Shown in pieces: positions 1-10,700 of a stretch of DNA of 64,000 nucleotides (position 1 is the first letter of the stretch; each line of letters starts with the position of its first letter). The notes under the pieces were generated by a model. That model did not search any database. It was given only the letters and a program-made list of their open reading frames with translations, and was not told the origin of the DNA. Both the position numbers and the translations under genes were made by a program. Source of the DNA: Billgrantia azerbaijanica. Its GTDB lineage: Bacteria > Pseudomonadota > Gammaproteobacteria > Pseudomonadales > Halomonadaceae. The stretch is from NCBI GenBank assembly GCA_004551485.1, contig SBLD01000004.1:241888-305887 (forward strand). Direction: 5' to 3'.

Positions 1-3000
1 GATCAACGGAATATCCCGTTGTGCCTGAGATAACGCCTGTTTGAAATAGGCGCCGGTTTCGCGCGCCCTAGCCATCAGGTCGTGCGCATCGATGGTGTGC
101 AGGCTGTTCAATGCGATATGTGAGGACAGCTGGCAGATTCCCCGTTCCTGAAGGTCCGCCAGGCGCGCCGCATTGTGTCGCCGTGCCCGTTCACTGACGG
201 CATTGGTGGATAGGACCATCCCCATGGGCACCAGCGAGTCGCACAAGGCGGTCCCCAGGGCGACGATATCCGGCCTGTCGACCAAGCCATGGCTGTGCAG
301 GAACTGGCCCGTCACCAGATTGGTTTGTGTTTCATCCAGCCCAATTAGGTAGCCGCCCGCGCTGCGGTGACGGTTGATCAACTCGATCAGATGTCGTGGC
401 ACCGGCCGCGAGGCATTGGCGTCCACCTGGATGGTCTCGAACCAGACCATACCGATCTCGCCACTGAGCAGTTCGGTTTCAAGCTTTTCGGCCGCATCGG
501 GACTGCTGGGATCAATGAATACAGTGTGGGGATAGATCGGCTGGAACGGCTTGCGGAAGATGTCGAACACCTTGTCGAAAGAGGATGCCGCCGTCATCAG
601 GGTGAACCCCAGACCGCCGGTGAAACACAGCAGTTTCTTGCGCTGGGGCGCCGCAAGAAGGCCCAAAGTCAGGGCCGCTTCGACCGCAGTGATGTTGCTG
701 GAGGCCGGTAATGCTTCCTCCAGGCCTGTTTTCAGGCCGACCAGAGCCTGTAAATCGCTCCAGTAATCATGCTCGGGGTCATGGGCCTTGGCGACCTTAT
801 CGATGACGTCCAGCGGATTCAGGCCCCGTGGGCAGGTACCCACATTGACGAAACAGTCGACGACCTCGCGGGACGAACGCCCATCGAGCGTAAGGCGCGA
901 GCGTACGCCGCGGGCTTCATAGAATCGCCCGTCGAAGCCATGCATTCGTGCTACTTTGGCATAGCCGGAATTGCCGTAGCGTAAATGTGCGTCGTAGGTG
1001 GCGTCCGGAGTGGCCGCTATGCGGCGCAGCTCACTCTGTCCGGAAGCCGACAAGACTCCGCCCATGCTGGCCAGGAGATATTCGTACGCCAGCTTCAGCG
1101 GCAGGCCGAAGTTGGTCATCACATGACGTACGTAACTTTCGTTGGGCGTCATCAACCAGGGGTTGTTGACCTCCGCATGGATCAGGCAGGCGCCCACCGG
1201 GGCCTGGAATCCGGACATGCATTCGCCGAAGACCACCATATCGGAATGGCAGGTCAGCTTGCGTAGAGTCCAATCGTCTATCCCGAGCCGCGATTCATTC
1301 AACTCGACCAGGATACTCAGAGCGCCGGTTTCACGGATCGCCAAGATCAGCGATTCCAGCCCCTCGGGCTCAACACCGGGGGCTGTGACTACCGCCATCG
1401 CCGCCAGGTCGCCGTCGGCTACGGAGGTCAATAGAGCATCGGCTTCTGCGATGGTTGAAACGACACGTACACCCGGAACCAGCGCCTCGGCAGGTCCTCG
1501 ATCCAAGGGATCGAAATAGCGGGCCCAATAGCCGCTGTGGTCGACCAGAACCAAGGTTCCGGCGCCTGCCGGATTCCGGTTGCGCGCGTGATGCCGCGCC
1601 AGCCGCAGGGCGGCATCCAGCGCCTCCTCGGAGGAGGTCATGAAGTAGCTGTGGTAGTTCCCGGTCTGTTCCTTTCCCTGGTTGCTCAGTGCATTGAGCA
1701 ACCAGGCGGTCTGTGCTGCCGGCACCGACAGGATAGCACAGTGCCCCTGCTCGCCATTATTGATGTATTCCTCGAGAGTCTGCAGGCTTGCCTTTGTTGC
1801 CGGCAGGAAGACCGCATTGTCTTCCTGCGCCGGCCTTTGCGCGGTATCGAGTCCCTCCTTGTCTTCCACCGAGTCCAGGAAATCGATCAATAGCCGGTTA
1901 TAATCCTCATGGTGGGTAAAGGCGAGTAGATGACCTGCATCGGAAAACTCGACCAGCCTGGCACCGGGGACTCCCTCGGCGATCATGCGACCGTATGCCG
2001 GCGGTTGGTAGGCGTCTTCTCCCCCCGTTGTCACCAGGGTCGGTATCTGAAGCTTGCTCAGGTTGGGACTGAAGTCGAAGCTTTCGATCACCTTCTGATA
2101 CGAGGGCAGAGAGGGGATGCTCCATTCCCGGTTGAGCTCCATGAACCGCGCGCTTTTTTGTAGTTCGCTCATCAGGACCCGGAAATTGTCGGCGCCTTCC
2201 GAAAAGGGCGAACTGACGGTGATGCACAGAGCCGAACAGCGCTGCGGATAGGCGAGACTGAAAGCCTGGGCCAGTACACCACCGAACGAATAGCCGATGA
2301 CTGGTAGCGGCGACTCGATACCCAAGGCATCCAGGAGTGCGGCGACATCCTCGGCCATGCTGTCGAGTGACATACCCGTATAGAATTCAGAACCGGCACA
2401 TCCAGGCATATGGAACATCACCAGTCGGTAATACTTGCCCAGCTCTTTCAATTGCAGTCGCCACATTACACTGTAATGCATTACCAAGCCGCCAAGCAGC
2501 AGGACCGGCCGTCCGTTACCGTAAGTGACGCATTCCAGGCGCGAGTCCGTACCTTGGCGGGCGATCGAGAAAGTCTGGGCGTCATCCACATAAGGTTGCA
2601 TTGAAGCGAGCAGCTCACGGCTGGGCTCGTGGTCAACTGGTTGCGGGGTTACCGGGTGGGTGGCTACGGCGTCGGTGGACGGTATCGGCGGAGTGGGATT
2701 TTCCATCGTCTCCTGCCGCTTATTCTCCTGCCACAGTGCCTCGATACTAAGCAGCGTATCGTCATCACCTTTGGGCTCTGCCGTCGGGGCCTGTGCGACA
2801 GGCTCGGTAATGCGGGTGGACCGAGAGGCATCCTCCCGTGGAATGGGCTCGGCCCGGACGGTTGACTCGGTTTTCAGGGCCGACGTAGGCCGGGACGGAC
2901 CCCTGTGAGCAGTTGAGGGCGCTGTCGCTAAGCGGCCGTTGTATTTGGCTTTCAGCTCCGCTGGATAGTTCTTCAGCAGATAGCCGGTGAAACTGCGCAG

Positions 3001-3339
3001 ATCCTGAAACTCGAAGAACACCGTTGGCGGTACAGTGATATTGAATCGTTCCGAGAACAGGGTTCCAATCTCGGTCGAGGCAATGGAATCCAGGCCGTAG
3101 TCCATCAGTGGCTTGGTTGGCGAGAAATCCCGTGGCTCGATCTTGAGCACCTCGAGAACCAAGTCGCGAAGGTCGGATTCAAGGACTTCCCCCAGGGCAT
3201 CGCCATGGGGGGCGCTTTCCGGGACCCGTGAGGCGGGAACCGAAGGCTCGGTGGAGGCGGGCTTCAAATTTTCGAGCATCCGAAGGGCGTCGGCGGCACT
3301 CAGTCGGGTGTCATCGTGGGGCTGAATATACTGGCTCAT
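1..3339 (-). CDS. ACP-alpha/beta hydrolase-tandem aminotransferase-fold protein of a trans-AT PKS (3' end missing)
   Basis: The reading frame is open from the start at 3339 to the left edge, at least 1,113 codons, with no stop. Residues 1-30 form a short helix resembling a PKS docking element. Residues 50-126 are an acyl carrier protein with the phosphopantetheine serine in GLDS (Ser85). A low-complexity Pro/Glu linker follows. Residues 254-495 are an alpha/beta hydrolase with nucleophile elbow GYSFGG (Ser351), Asp442 and His470, so a complete triad. From about 515 to 770 and from 785 onward are two domains resembling class III aminotransferases, but the PLP-lysine positions read Glu706 and Thr1030. 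An in-frame ATG at 3354 is an alternative start; 3339 is preferred because GGAAAG lies 7 nt upstream. It is the last gene seen of the PKS operon. Its product could take the chain from the last KS of the upstream synthase. Function of the C-terminal half is unknown. Confidence 0.85.
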   Translation of the reverse strand, partial: MSQYIQPHDDTRLSAADALRMLENLKPASTEPSVPASRVPESAPHGDALGEVLESDLRDLVLEVLKIEPRDFSPTKPLMDYGLDSIASTEIGTLFSERFNITVPPTVFFEFQDLRSFTGYLLKNYPAELKAKYNGRLATAPSTAHRGPSRPTSALKTESTVRAEPIPREDASRSTRITEPVAQAPTAEPKGDDDTLLSIEALWQENKRQETMENPTPPIPSTDAVATHPVTPQPVDHEPSRELLASMQPYVDDAQTFSIARQGTDSRLECVTYGNGRPVLLLGGLVMHYSVMWRLQLKELGKYYRLVMFHMPGCAGSEFYTGMSLDSMAEDVAALLDALGIESPLPVIGYSFGGVLAQAFSLAYPQRCSALCITVSSPFSEGADNFRVLMSELQKSARFMELNREWSIPSLPSYQKVIESFDFSPNLSKLQIPTLVTTGGEDAYQPPAYGRMIAEGVPGARLVEFSDAGHLLAFTHHEDYNRLLIDFLDSVEDKEGLDTAQRPAQEDNAVFLPATKASLQTLEEYINNGEQGHCAILSVPAAQTAWLLNALSNQGKEQTGNYHSYFMTSSEEALDAALRLARHHARNRNPAGAGTLVLVDHSGYWARYFDPLDRGPAEALVPGVRVVSTIAEADALLTSVADGDLAAMAVVTAPGVEPEGLESLILAIRETGALSILVELNESRLGIDDWTLRKLTCHSDMVVFGECMSGFQAPVGACLIHAEVNNPWLMTPNESYVRHVMTNFGLPLKLAYEYLLASMGGVLSASGQSELRRIAATPDATYDAHLRYGNSGYAKVARMHGFDGRFYEARGVRSRLTLDGRSSREVVDCFVNVGTCPRGLNPLDVIDKVAKAHDPEHDYWSDLQALVGLKTGLEEALPASSNITAVEAALTLGLLAAPQRKKLLCFTGGLGFTLMTAASSFDKVFDIFRKPFQPIYPHTVFIDPSSPDAAEKLETELLSGEIGMVWFETIQVDANASRPVPRHLIELINRHRSAGGYLIGLDETQTNLVTGQFLHSHGLVDRPDIVALGTALCDSLVPMGMVLSTNAVSERARRHNAARLADLQERGICQLSSHIALNSLHTIDAHDLMARARETGAYFKQALSQAQRDIPLI

Positions 3340-3370
3340 AGAGGGGCTTTCCATGTCAGGGTGAAGCAGT

Positions 3371-4687
3371 TTAGGCAGTGCCTGCGGTGGGTGCTCTCTG
3401 CTGAAGCTTTGTGGTCATGAAGTTCACCGCCTTGATGAATTTCCAGAGGTCCACCTCGTATTCGTGGCGGCGGGTCTTCATGAACCTTTGCTGCCCCAAA
3501 TCCAGCAATGAGGGTTGGAGTTTCATCTGCTGAAGGGTGTGCCAGGCGGGTGTTTGCCTTGTACGGGCTTGAACATAGCTCGACACGAAGCGGCCCATCA
3601 TGTTGGCGAGATTACCGATGCCAGACGGGGTGTTGAGATAACCGACAAACAACAGATCGTCATATTCCGGAGGAATCATGCGCAGGAACAGCGAATTGAA
3701 CTGCGTTCGCCAGTCGTAGGTGTCGGTAGGCAGAAAGGGCAGATCGATATCGTATCCCGTTGCCCACACCAGGATATCGACGGTTTCGCTGCTGCCATCG
3801 GAGAAATAGACTTCGTTGCCGGAAAAATGGCTGATGTCCGGCTTGGGGGTCACGTCGCCATGGCCGATGTAATATAGAATTTGCGAGTTCATGATGGGGT
3901 GGCACTCCTCGATAGCGTGATCGGGAGCGGGCAGACCGTAGTCGCATCCGTCATAGCCGGCAAGCTTGAAGGTGCTTTGCACATGTTCCCAATACTGGCG
4001 CTCATCCGGGAATTTGGCAGCCTCGTCCATCAGCCATTCCTGTGTCGGTTGGCCATTAATGAATTTGGGCATGTAATAGTAGCCGCGTCGCATGGAATGA
4101 AAGGCGGCGTGTGCGGTCTGAGCGGCATCCACAGCGATATCGCAACCGGAGTTTCCGCTGCCTACCACCAAAACGCGTTTTCCACGGAACTGATCCGACG
4201 AGCGGTAGTTGGCGGCATGCAGCGTTTGTCCCGAAAATTGACCGGGGATTTCCGGAATCTTGGGCTTGCGCAGCAGGCCATTGCAGACGATGACCAGGTC
4301 ATACAGGGCTTCGCTACCGTCGTTGAAACCTACGCGCCAACCTTGAGGTTCCTTATGCATCTGGGTGACCTGGGTATTGAAGCGGGTTCGTTCGCGTAAG
4401 CCGTGGTGCTCCGCAAGATTTTGCAGGTATTCGAAGACCAAATTATGGCGAGGGTAGACCGGATAATCTTCTGGCATCGGGAAATCAGCAAATTGAGTAT
4501 TTCGCTTTGAGCTGATCAGGTGGACCGAGTCGTACATCTTGGACGCTGGCCCATCGGGCTGCCAGTTCCCACCAAAGCGGCCGGTGGCCTCGATGATCTC
4601 GAATTCGACGCCCGCCTCGCGCAGGGCTTTTCCCACGCCGATGCCACTAGCTCCGGCGCCAATGATAGCAATGTTCTTAGTTACCAT
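3371..4687 (-). CDS. Flavin-containing monooxygenase of the PKS cluster
   Basis: A 438-residue group B flavoprotein monooxygenase. An N-terminal FAD Rossmann motif GAGASG lies near residue 11, the FMO signature FSGQTLHAANY (FxGxxxHxxxY) near 150, and an NADPH motif GSGNSG near 180. Such enzymes oxygenate carbon (Baeyer-Villiger) or heteroatoms with NADPH and O2. The signature here is the FMO form and does not by itself decide between Baeyer-Villiger and N/S-oxidation. It sits 56 nt downstream of the PKS gene and 31 nt upstream of the ACP-hydrolase gene on the same strand, so a tailoring or chain-processing step in polyketide assembly is the natural inference. The length is normal for bacterial FMOs. 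Confidence 0.85.
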   Translation of the reverse strand: MVTKNIAIIGAGASGIGVGKALREAGVEFEIIEATGRFGGNWQPDGPASKMYDSVHLISSKRNTQFADFPMPEDYPVYPRHNLVFEYLQNLAEHHGLRERTRFNTQVTQMHKEPQGWRVGFNDGSEALYDLVIVCNGLLRKPKIPEIPGQFSGQTLHAANYRSSDQFRGKRVLVVGSGNSGCDIAVDAAQTAHAAFHSMRRGYYYMPKFINGQPTQEWLMDEAAKFPDERQYWEHVQSTFKLAGYDGCDYGLPAPDHAIEECHPIMNSQILYYIGHGDVTPKPDISHFSGNEVYFSDGSSETVDILVWATGYDIDLPFLPTDTYDWRTQFNSLFLRMIPPEYDDLLFVGYLNTPSGIGNLANMMGRFVSSYVQARTRQTPAWHTLQQMKLQPSLLDLGQQRFMKTRRHEYEVDLWKFIKAVNFMTTKLQQRAPTAGTA

Positions 4688-4743
4688 GATTTCATTTCCT
4701 TACCGTTTTTTTGCCTGGTTTGTACCGAGTCAGAGTTCGTTAC

Positions 4744-7700
4744 TCAGGTCATTGCCAGCAGCAAAGTGCGTGCATCTTCTTCACTGAGCTCTTGTCGGGT
4801 CACCAGATCGAGAATGGCTCTAGGTGTCAGCGGCGGCTCGGACTGAGATTCCTCGACAGCCGCGATCTCCGTTGACAAGATGGGTTTTGGCGGTTCGCTT
4901 AGCGGTTCTTCCGCTACCCAATAGCGACGACGAAGAAATTCATAGCCAGGCAGGGGGACTCTCCGCCAGCTGTGGCCGGCCGGGGCCGGTAAGTCGATTG
5001 ACTGTCCGCATAACCAGGCCTGCGCCACGCCTTCGGAGCTATCCGGCGCAGGAGCGTTGTCGCTGACAGGGGACGCGATCCGTTCTTTATCAGCGTCTGC
5101 GGCCTCCTCGGTCGAGTCGAGCCAGCGGATTAAGCGCTCACGCAATTCGCTGAAGTCGCCGGCAACCAGTGCCATTCGACAATCCAAGGTACGGCGTCCG
5201 GTAACCAGCGTCTTCGCCACATCAAAGGTAGTGAAACGACGGCGGCCCAAAAGCGCCGGGGATGCGGAACCGCTTTCGTTCAGTTCTCGATCGAGAAAGG
5301 CGATAAACCGGCGAATATAGGCTCTCAGTTGATCTTCGCTATACGCCGAGAACACGAAGGGCTGGGTACCGGTCGGCGCAGTATCGGTATCTTTGGGAAC
5401 AAACTCCTCGACGATCAGATGAGCGTTAGAACCGCCGGCTCCGAAAGAGCTGATCGCCGCAAGTCTGGGGAGGGAGCGCCCCTGGCTGTCGCTGCGTGGG
5501 AGCCACTCAGCCGGTTCACGCTGCACGAAAAAGGGGGTTGTTGAAAAATCTATGTTCTGATTCAGTGTCTCGGCATGAATCGAGGGGGCCAGACTGTGGT
5601 GTTTGAATTGCAGTAATACCTTTGTGAGCGCGGCCATACCGGCGGCAGATTCCAAATGGCCGATATTCGACTTCACCGAGCCGATCGGGCAGGTCCAGTC
5701 GGAAGGCACCCGTTCTGCGATCGCCTTGCCAAGGCCGCGGACCTCGATTGGATCGCCAAGGCTGGTGCCGGTGCCATGAGCCTCCACATAACCTAGCCGT
5801 TCGGGAGAGACGTTCGCGCGGTTGAGTGCGCGACCTATCACCTGAGCCTGAGCATCGGCATTGGGCACGGTATAGCCCGAGGTCCGACCTCCGTGGTTCA
5901 GATCGCTGCCTCGAATGACTGCGTAGACGTAATCGCCGTCTTGCAGTGCGTTCTTCAATGGCTTGAGTAAAACGACACCCACGCCCTCGCCCGGTACGTA
6001 TCCGTTACCGCCATCGCCGAAGCTCCGGCATTTGCCTTCCGAGGAGGCAAATTTGAGATCGCAGAGCATACGGTATTTGTAGGGGTGGACTGACAGGTTG
6101 ACGCCGCCCGCCAGGGCCAGCTCGCAGTCACCGCTGCGTAGCAGCCCGCAGGCGAGGTGGATGCTGGTCAGCGAGGATGAGCACATGCTGTCCACGGCGA
6201 ATGAGGGGCCGTCCAGATCGAGGCAGAAAGATACCCGGTTGGCGATGGACGCATAGGAGGAGTTGGTCAGCACCCTGGGCCGCTGGGGCCACGCCTTGGC
6301 TCCGAAGAATTGGTACTCGCCGTACATCACGCCGGCAATGACTCCCACTCGGCGGCGGGACGCTTGTCCATTGCGTAATCCGGAGAGGGTGTCCGGCGTA
6401 TAGCCCGCATCCTCGACGGCATGCCAGGCACTTTGCAGGAACAGGCGTTCCTGCGGGTCCATACGCTCGGCATCACGGGGCGATATGCCGAAGAACAGGG
6501 GGTCGAACTTGTCAAAATCATCGACAAAGGCGCCCCAACGCGCATAGAGTTCATTACGGCCCTGCGCGGGTTGCCAACGATCCGGAATTTCCGTCACCAG
6601 ATCGTGCCCCGCCGCCAGGTGTTGCCAAAACTCTGCAAGGTTGGATGAACCCGGATACCGCCCTGCCAATCCGATGATGGCGATATCGCCACTCTCTACA
6701 CCGTCCATCCCGTTGGACGGGGGCAGCCCGCTGCTTTTTCGTTCAACCGATTTGTCTCCCGTCGCGCGGGGGGCTTTCTCCGGGAGCGCTGGTGCTGGTG
6801 CGGTAGCGACGGGCCTGGCGGTAACAACCTTGGACACATCCTCGGCATGTTCGGATATCAGTAGGTTGGCGAGGCCCCGAAGGCTGCGCACCTCGAACAG
6901 GGCGGTCTTGGACAGTTCCGGAAAATGTTTCTCAAGGCGAGTGTTCAGCTCCATCACCAGAATGGAGTCCAGACCAAAGACCTCAAGTACGGCGTCGGGA
7001 TCGATCTTTGCAATAGGAGTGTTGGTTACCGCCGCCAGGTGACCGACAAGAAATGCGAGCAATTCGTCCACAACATCGGTCTCCAGTGCGGGGGCGGTAC
7101 CTAGGGGGAGCGTGACGGCAGGTTCTTGGACGACACCCAGCAAATGGGCTACCGATCCGTACTCGCCGCGCACCGGGACCAGAACGGTTTGGGAGCTTGA
7201 AAGTGCTGAGACAAAAATATCTACACCCTCATTTTCGGGCAGTAACGACAGCCCGTTTTGGCTGAGCCAGCCGGTAACGTAGTCGGGGGCTTGCATGCCG
7301 TCGCGGGTTTGCCAAAGGGGCCAGGCGACCGAAATGGCATGGCCTTGACGCCGCCCGCTACGGCTGAGTTCCTGACGCTCTTCCGCAAAGCGGTCGAGCC
7401 AGGCATTCGCCAGGGAATAGGCGCTTTGGCCTATATTTCCGTGAATGCCGGCGAGCGACGAGCAAAGAATAAAGACCTTGATCGGATCGCTCGCGGTCGC
7501 CTCGTCGAGAGCGAGAGCGCTCATGGCTTTCGACTGCAATACGGCTTCCCAGCCCTCCTCTTGCTGGCGAATAAAGAAATCGTCACGCAATATGCCGGCA
7601 CAGTGAACGATGCCTCCGACGGGGCCGAAATGCTCACGGACGGAAGCCGCCAGGTCTGCAGCGGCGCTGAGGTCGGAGCAGTCGGCTGACCAGTATTCGG

Positions 7701-10700
7701 CGGCTTCGGCCCCCAGGGCCTGTAAACTCTTGAGGAACCTGTCAGTCTCGGGACTGCGTGGCGATCGGCCAACCAAAGCCAGCCGTAAGCCTCCCTGCCG
7801 GGCAAGCGTCTGAGAAAATAAGCGCCCCATCGCGCCTAACCCACCGGTAATAATGACCACATCCCCGGCTTTCAGTCTGCATATATCCATGGCGGTATTT
7901 TCGCCATCGATGAAGCGCAGGCGTCGCTGCTCCCGGTTGCAAGCCGTTAGACGTAATTGGACAACTCCGCTTCTGGGGCCATAAGTGATCTCGCGCGACA
8001 GTGCGGAATACAGGTCTTCTGCGTCGTCACCAGTCAGTTCTGCCGGATCGACTTCGATGACCGTCGCCGTGATGGTTGGCATTTCTAGATTCAGCGAGCG
8101 CAATAAGCCCGAAACAGCAGCGGTGGGGGCGGGCGGTACAAGCAGATAGACGTGCAGACGCGGGTTAGTCAATGCCTTGCAAAGACTCCGCAGGATTGCC
8201 GAGGCACGTGCTACACCTTGCAAACCGATCAAGCGTTCCCAACTGGGCTTCGACGGCTCTGCTGAGACTTCCGTCAGGTTGATGATGAGAGTTTCGGGCT
8301 GGGCGTTTTGCGAGACTAGCAACCGATGCAGTAGCCAGAAATGATCCGGGTCGAGGGTATCGCCCTCGATTATCCGACCGTCGCGGTACTGGAACCCGCC
8401 CCTTTCCAACATCAACCACGTATCGGCAGAATAATCATGACGCAGATACTCAAACAGCCGGGGGCTGTCGTCGAAGATCATAAGCGGGCCGACCTCTTGC
8501 TTTGCCGTATCATCGGGCAGGGCCGCATATTCCCAAACAGGCTCAAGTAAATGAACCCGCTGTTGTTCGGGAACGGTTTCGTACCGGCGGAAGGCGAAAT
8601 CCTCGATCTCTAGGATGATTTCCCCGGCCGGGGAGAAAACGGTGAAGTCGAAAACCTCTAGGTCCGAAGCTTGGCTGCTCCGGTGTTGCGCATGGACGTA
8701 CGCGTGCTCCGGGAGTGGAGCGAGTATACGCAGGGACTTTCCACTGTAGGGGATAAAGGCGGATCGTATTTGCTCGCCCGTGGCTTGCGAAGCGAAGAAG
8801 GCACTCTGCAATACGCCGTCGAGCATCGCGGGGTCCAGCGGGCTCAGCGGTTTGCCATTGCGCCCTTCCGGGCACATCCGTAACTCGGTGAAGGCCTCGT
8901 TCCGCCCCAGCCAAGCCGCTTTTAGGCACCGGAAACTGGGGCCGTAGTGAATTCCCAGGGAATCGAAAGTGGAGTAGAAGTTTTCCGTTCCGGCTGCGGT
9001 GGAGCAACGCATGCGTATCGCATCGATGGAATCGTGTCGGGGGTCGACAGCTGTTGCGGTCAAGGGGCGGCAGATACTGCGAAAATGGGTTGTTCTCTCT
9101 GTTCGGGGGCCAGAGCTGAAAGCCAGTATCAGATCTTCATTTTGCTGAAGGCAGCGGCAGTCGATCGACCTCTCTCTGATATCCTGGGCAAGGCTTATCG
9201 GTGTCGCCCAGGTAAGGTTGCGCAGCTCGAATTGGCCCGGCAGTTCATGGCGTTCGGCCTCCGCCCGGCAAAAGTCGATATATGCGGCGGCGGGCAGCAC
9301 CGGCATATCCTTGATAACGTGGTCGCGTAGGAAAAATTCCTGGCGGTTAACCACCCGATTGGTGACGACCTCTGTGTCACTGGTACGGGTGGTCGCAGAA
9401 ACCCAGTGCCGTTCCCTGGCAAAGCAATAGAGGGGGGCACTGTCCGGGAGCGGCGGCTGTTCCCAGAAATCAGACCAGACTATCGGTTTTCCTTCGACCC
9501 AAAGAGCGGCCAGGGCACCGGGGTTCGGGTTGATGGCGGCAATATCGCCGGTGGTTTCGCTCGGCATATTCACCCGCCCTGATAACCAATGTCTGTTTTC
9601 ACGGCGGGGAGTCTGGAGGAAACTGTCCAGGCTCAACGTTAACCCCTCTATATCGGTTGCGACGGCGACGAAGCGGTGCTCGAATGGGCTTCGTCCACAC
9701 TGGAGGGTATAGGCGAGACGGCTGAAACGCTGGGGCTGCCTGAGTGCCGTCTGTTGCTCAGTGACATAAGCCCGCAGGGCCCCGACCGTTGCCTGCAGTT
9801 GAGCCCGAGAACGGGCGGACAGGGGGAAAACCAGTGGACCCGCTGAAGAGGTCCGGTCATCGCTGGGACCGCCCTCTTCAATAATGACATGGGCGTTTGC
9901 GCCGCCAGCACCGAACGAACTGATCCCGGCGCGCAAGGGGCCCGCTTCTGTGGACCAGTCGGAGGGAACTTGTGGAATGAAGAAACCTGTTCCTTCTATG
10001 CCCAATTCGGGATTAAGGTCGCGGGAGTGGATGGATGGTGCGATGCGCCTATGCTGTAGCTGCAGCACCACCTTAATCAAACTCGCAATGCCGGCGGCAG
10101 CTTCCAGGTGGCCGATATTAGCTTTTACCGATCCCACACCACATCGGGAGGGGCGATCCGTTCCGGCCAAGGCCTGCTTCAGGCCTTCTAATTCAATGGG
10201 GTCTCCCAATCGGGTGCCCGTGCCATGGGCTTCGATATAGCTGATGCTGGTCGGGTCGATGTCCGTATCGGATAAAACATGGGAAATTAACTTGGCTTGG
10301 GATGCAGGGCTGGGAACCGTATAGCCGTTGGTACGGCCGCCGTGGTTTATCGCACTGCCTTTCAGCACCGCTAGCACCCGGTCACCGTCACGCAATGCGG
10401 CGGAAAGAGGTTTCAATACGGCAGCCCCAACGCCTTCGCCGGGCACGAAGCCATCCGCGCCCTTGCCGAAGGAATGGCAGCGTCCGGTCGGCGAAAGCAT
10501 CTGTTGCTGGCAAAGCTGGAGGTATTTGGCGGGATGTGTGTAGAGGTTTACACCACCGACAATGGCCGCGCCGCATTCTTTCTTGCGCAGGCTCTCGACA
10601 GCCATGTGCAATGCAACCAACGATGATGAGCAGGCCGTATCGATGGCGAGGCTGGGCCCGCACAGGTTGAGGGCATAAGAAACTCTGTTCGCCACGGACC

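Noticed and set aside
6460-7100. A cis acyltransferase domain in the PKS (also considered for the linker after KS1 at about 9350-9830)
   Set aside because: No GHSxG serine or other AT motif; these parts are ACP2 or KS linker sequence.
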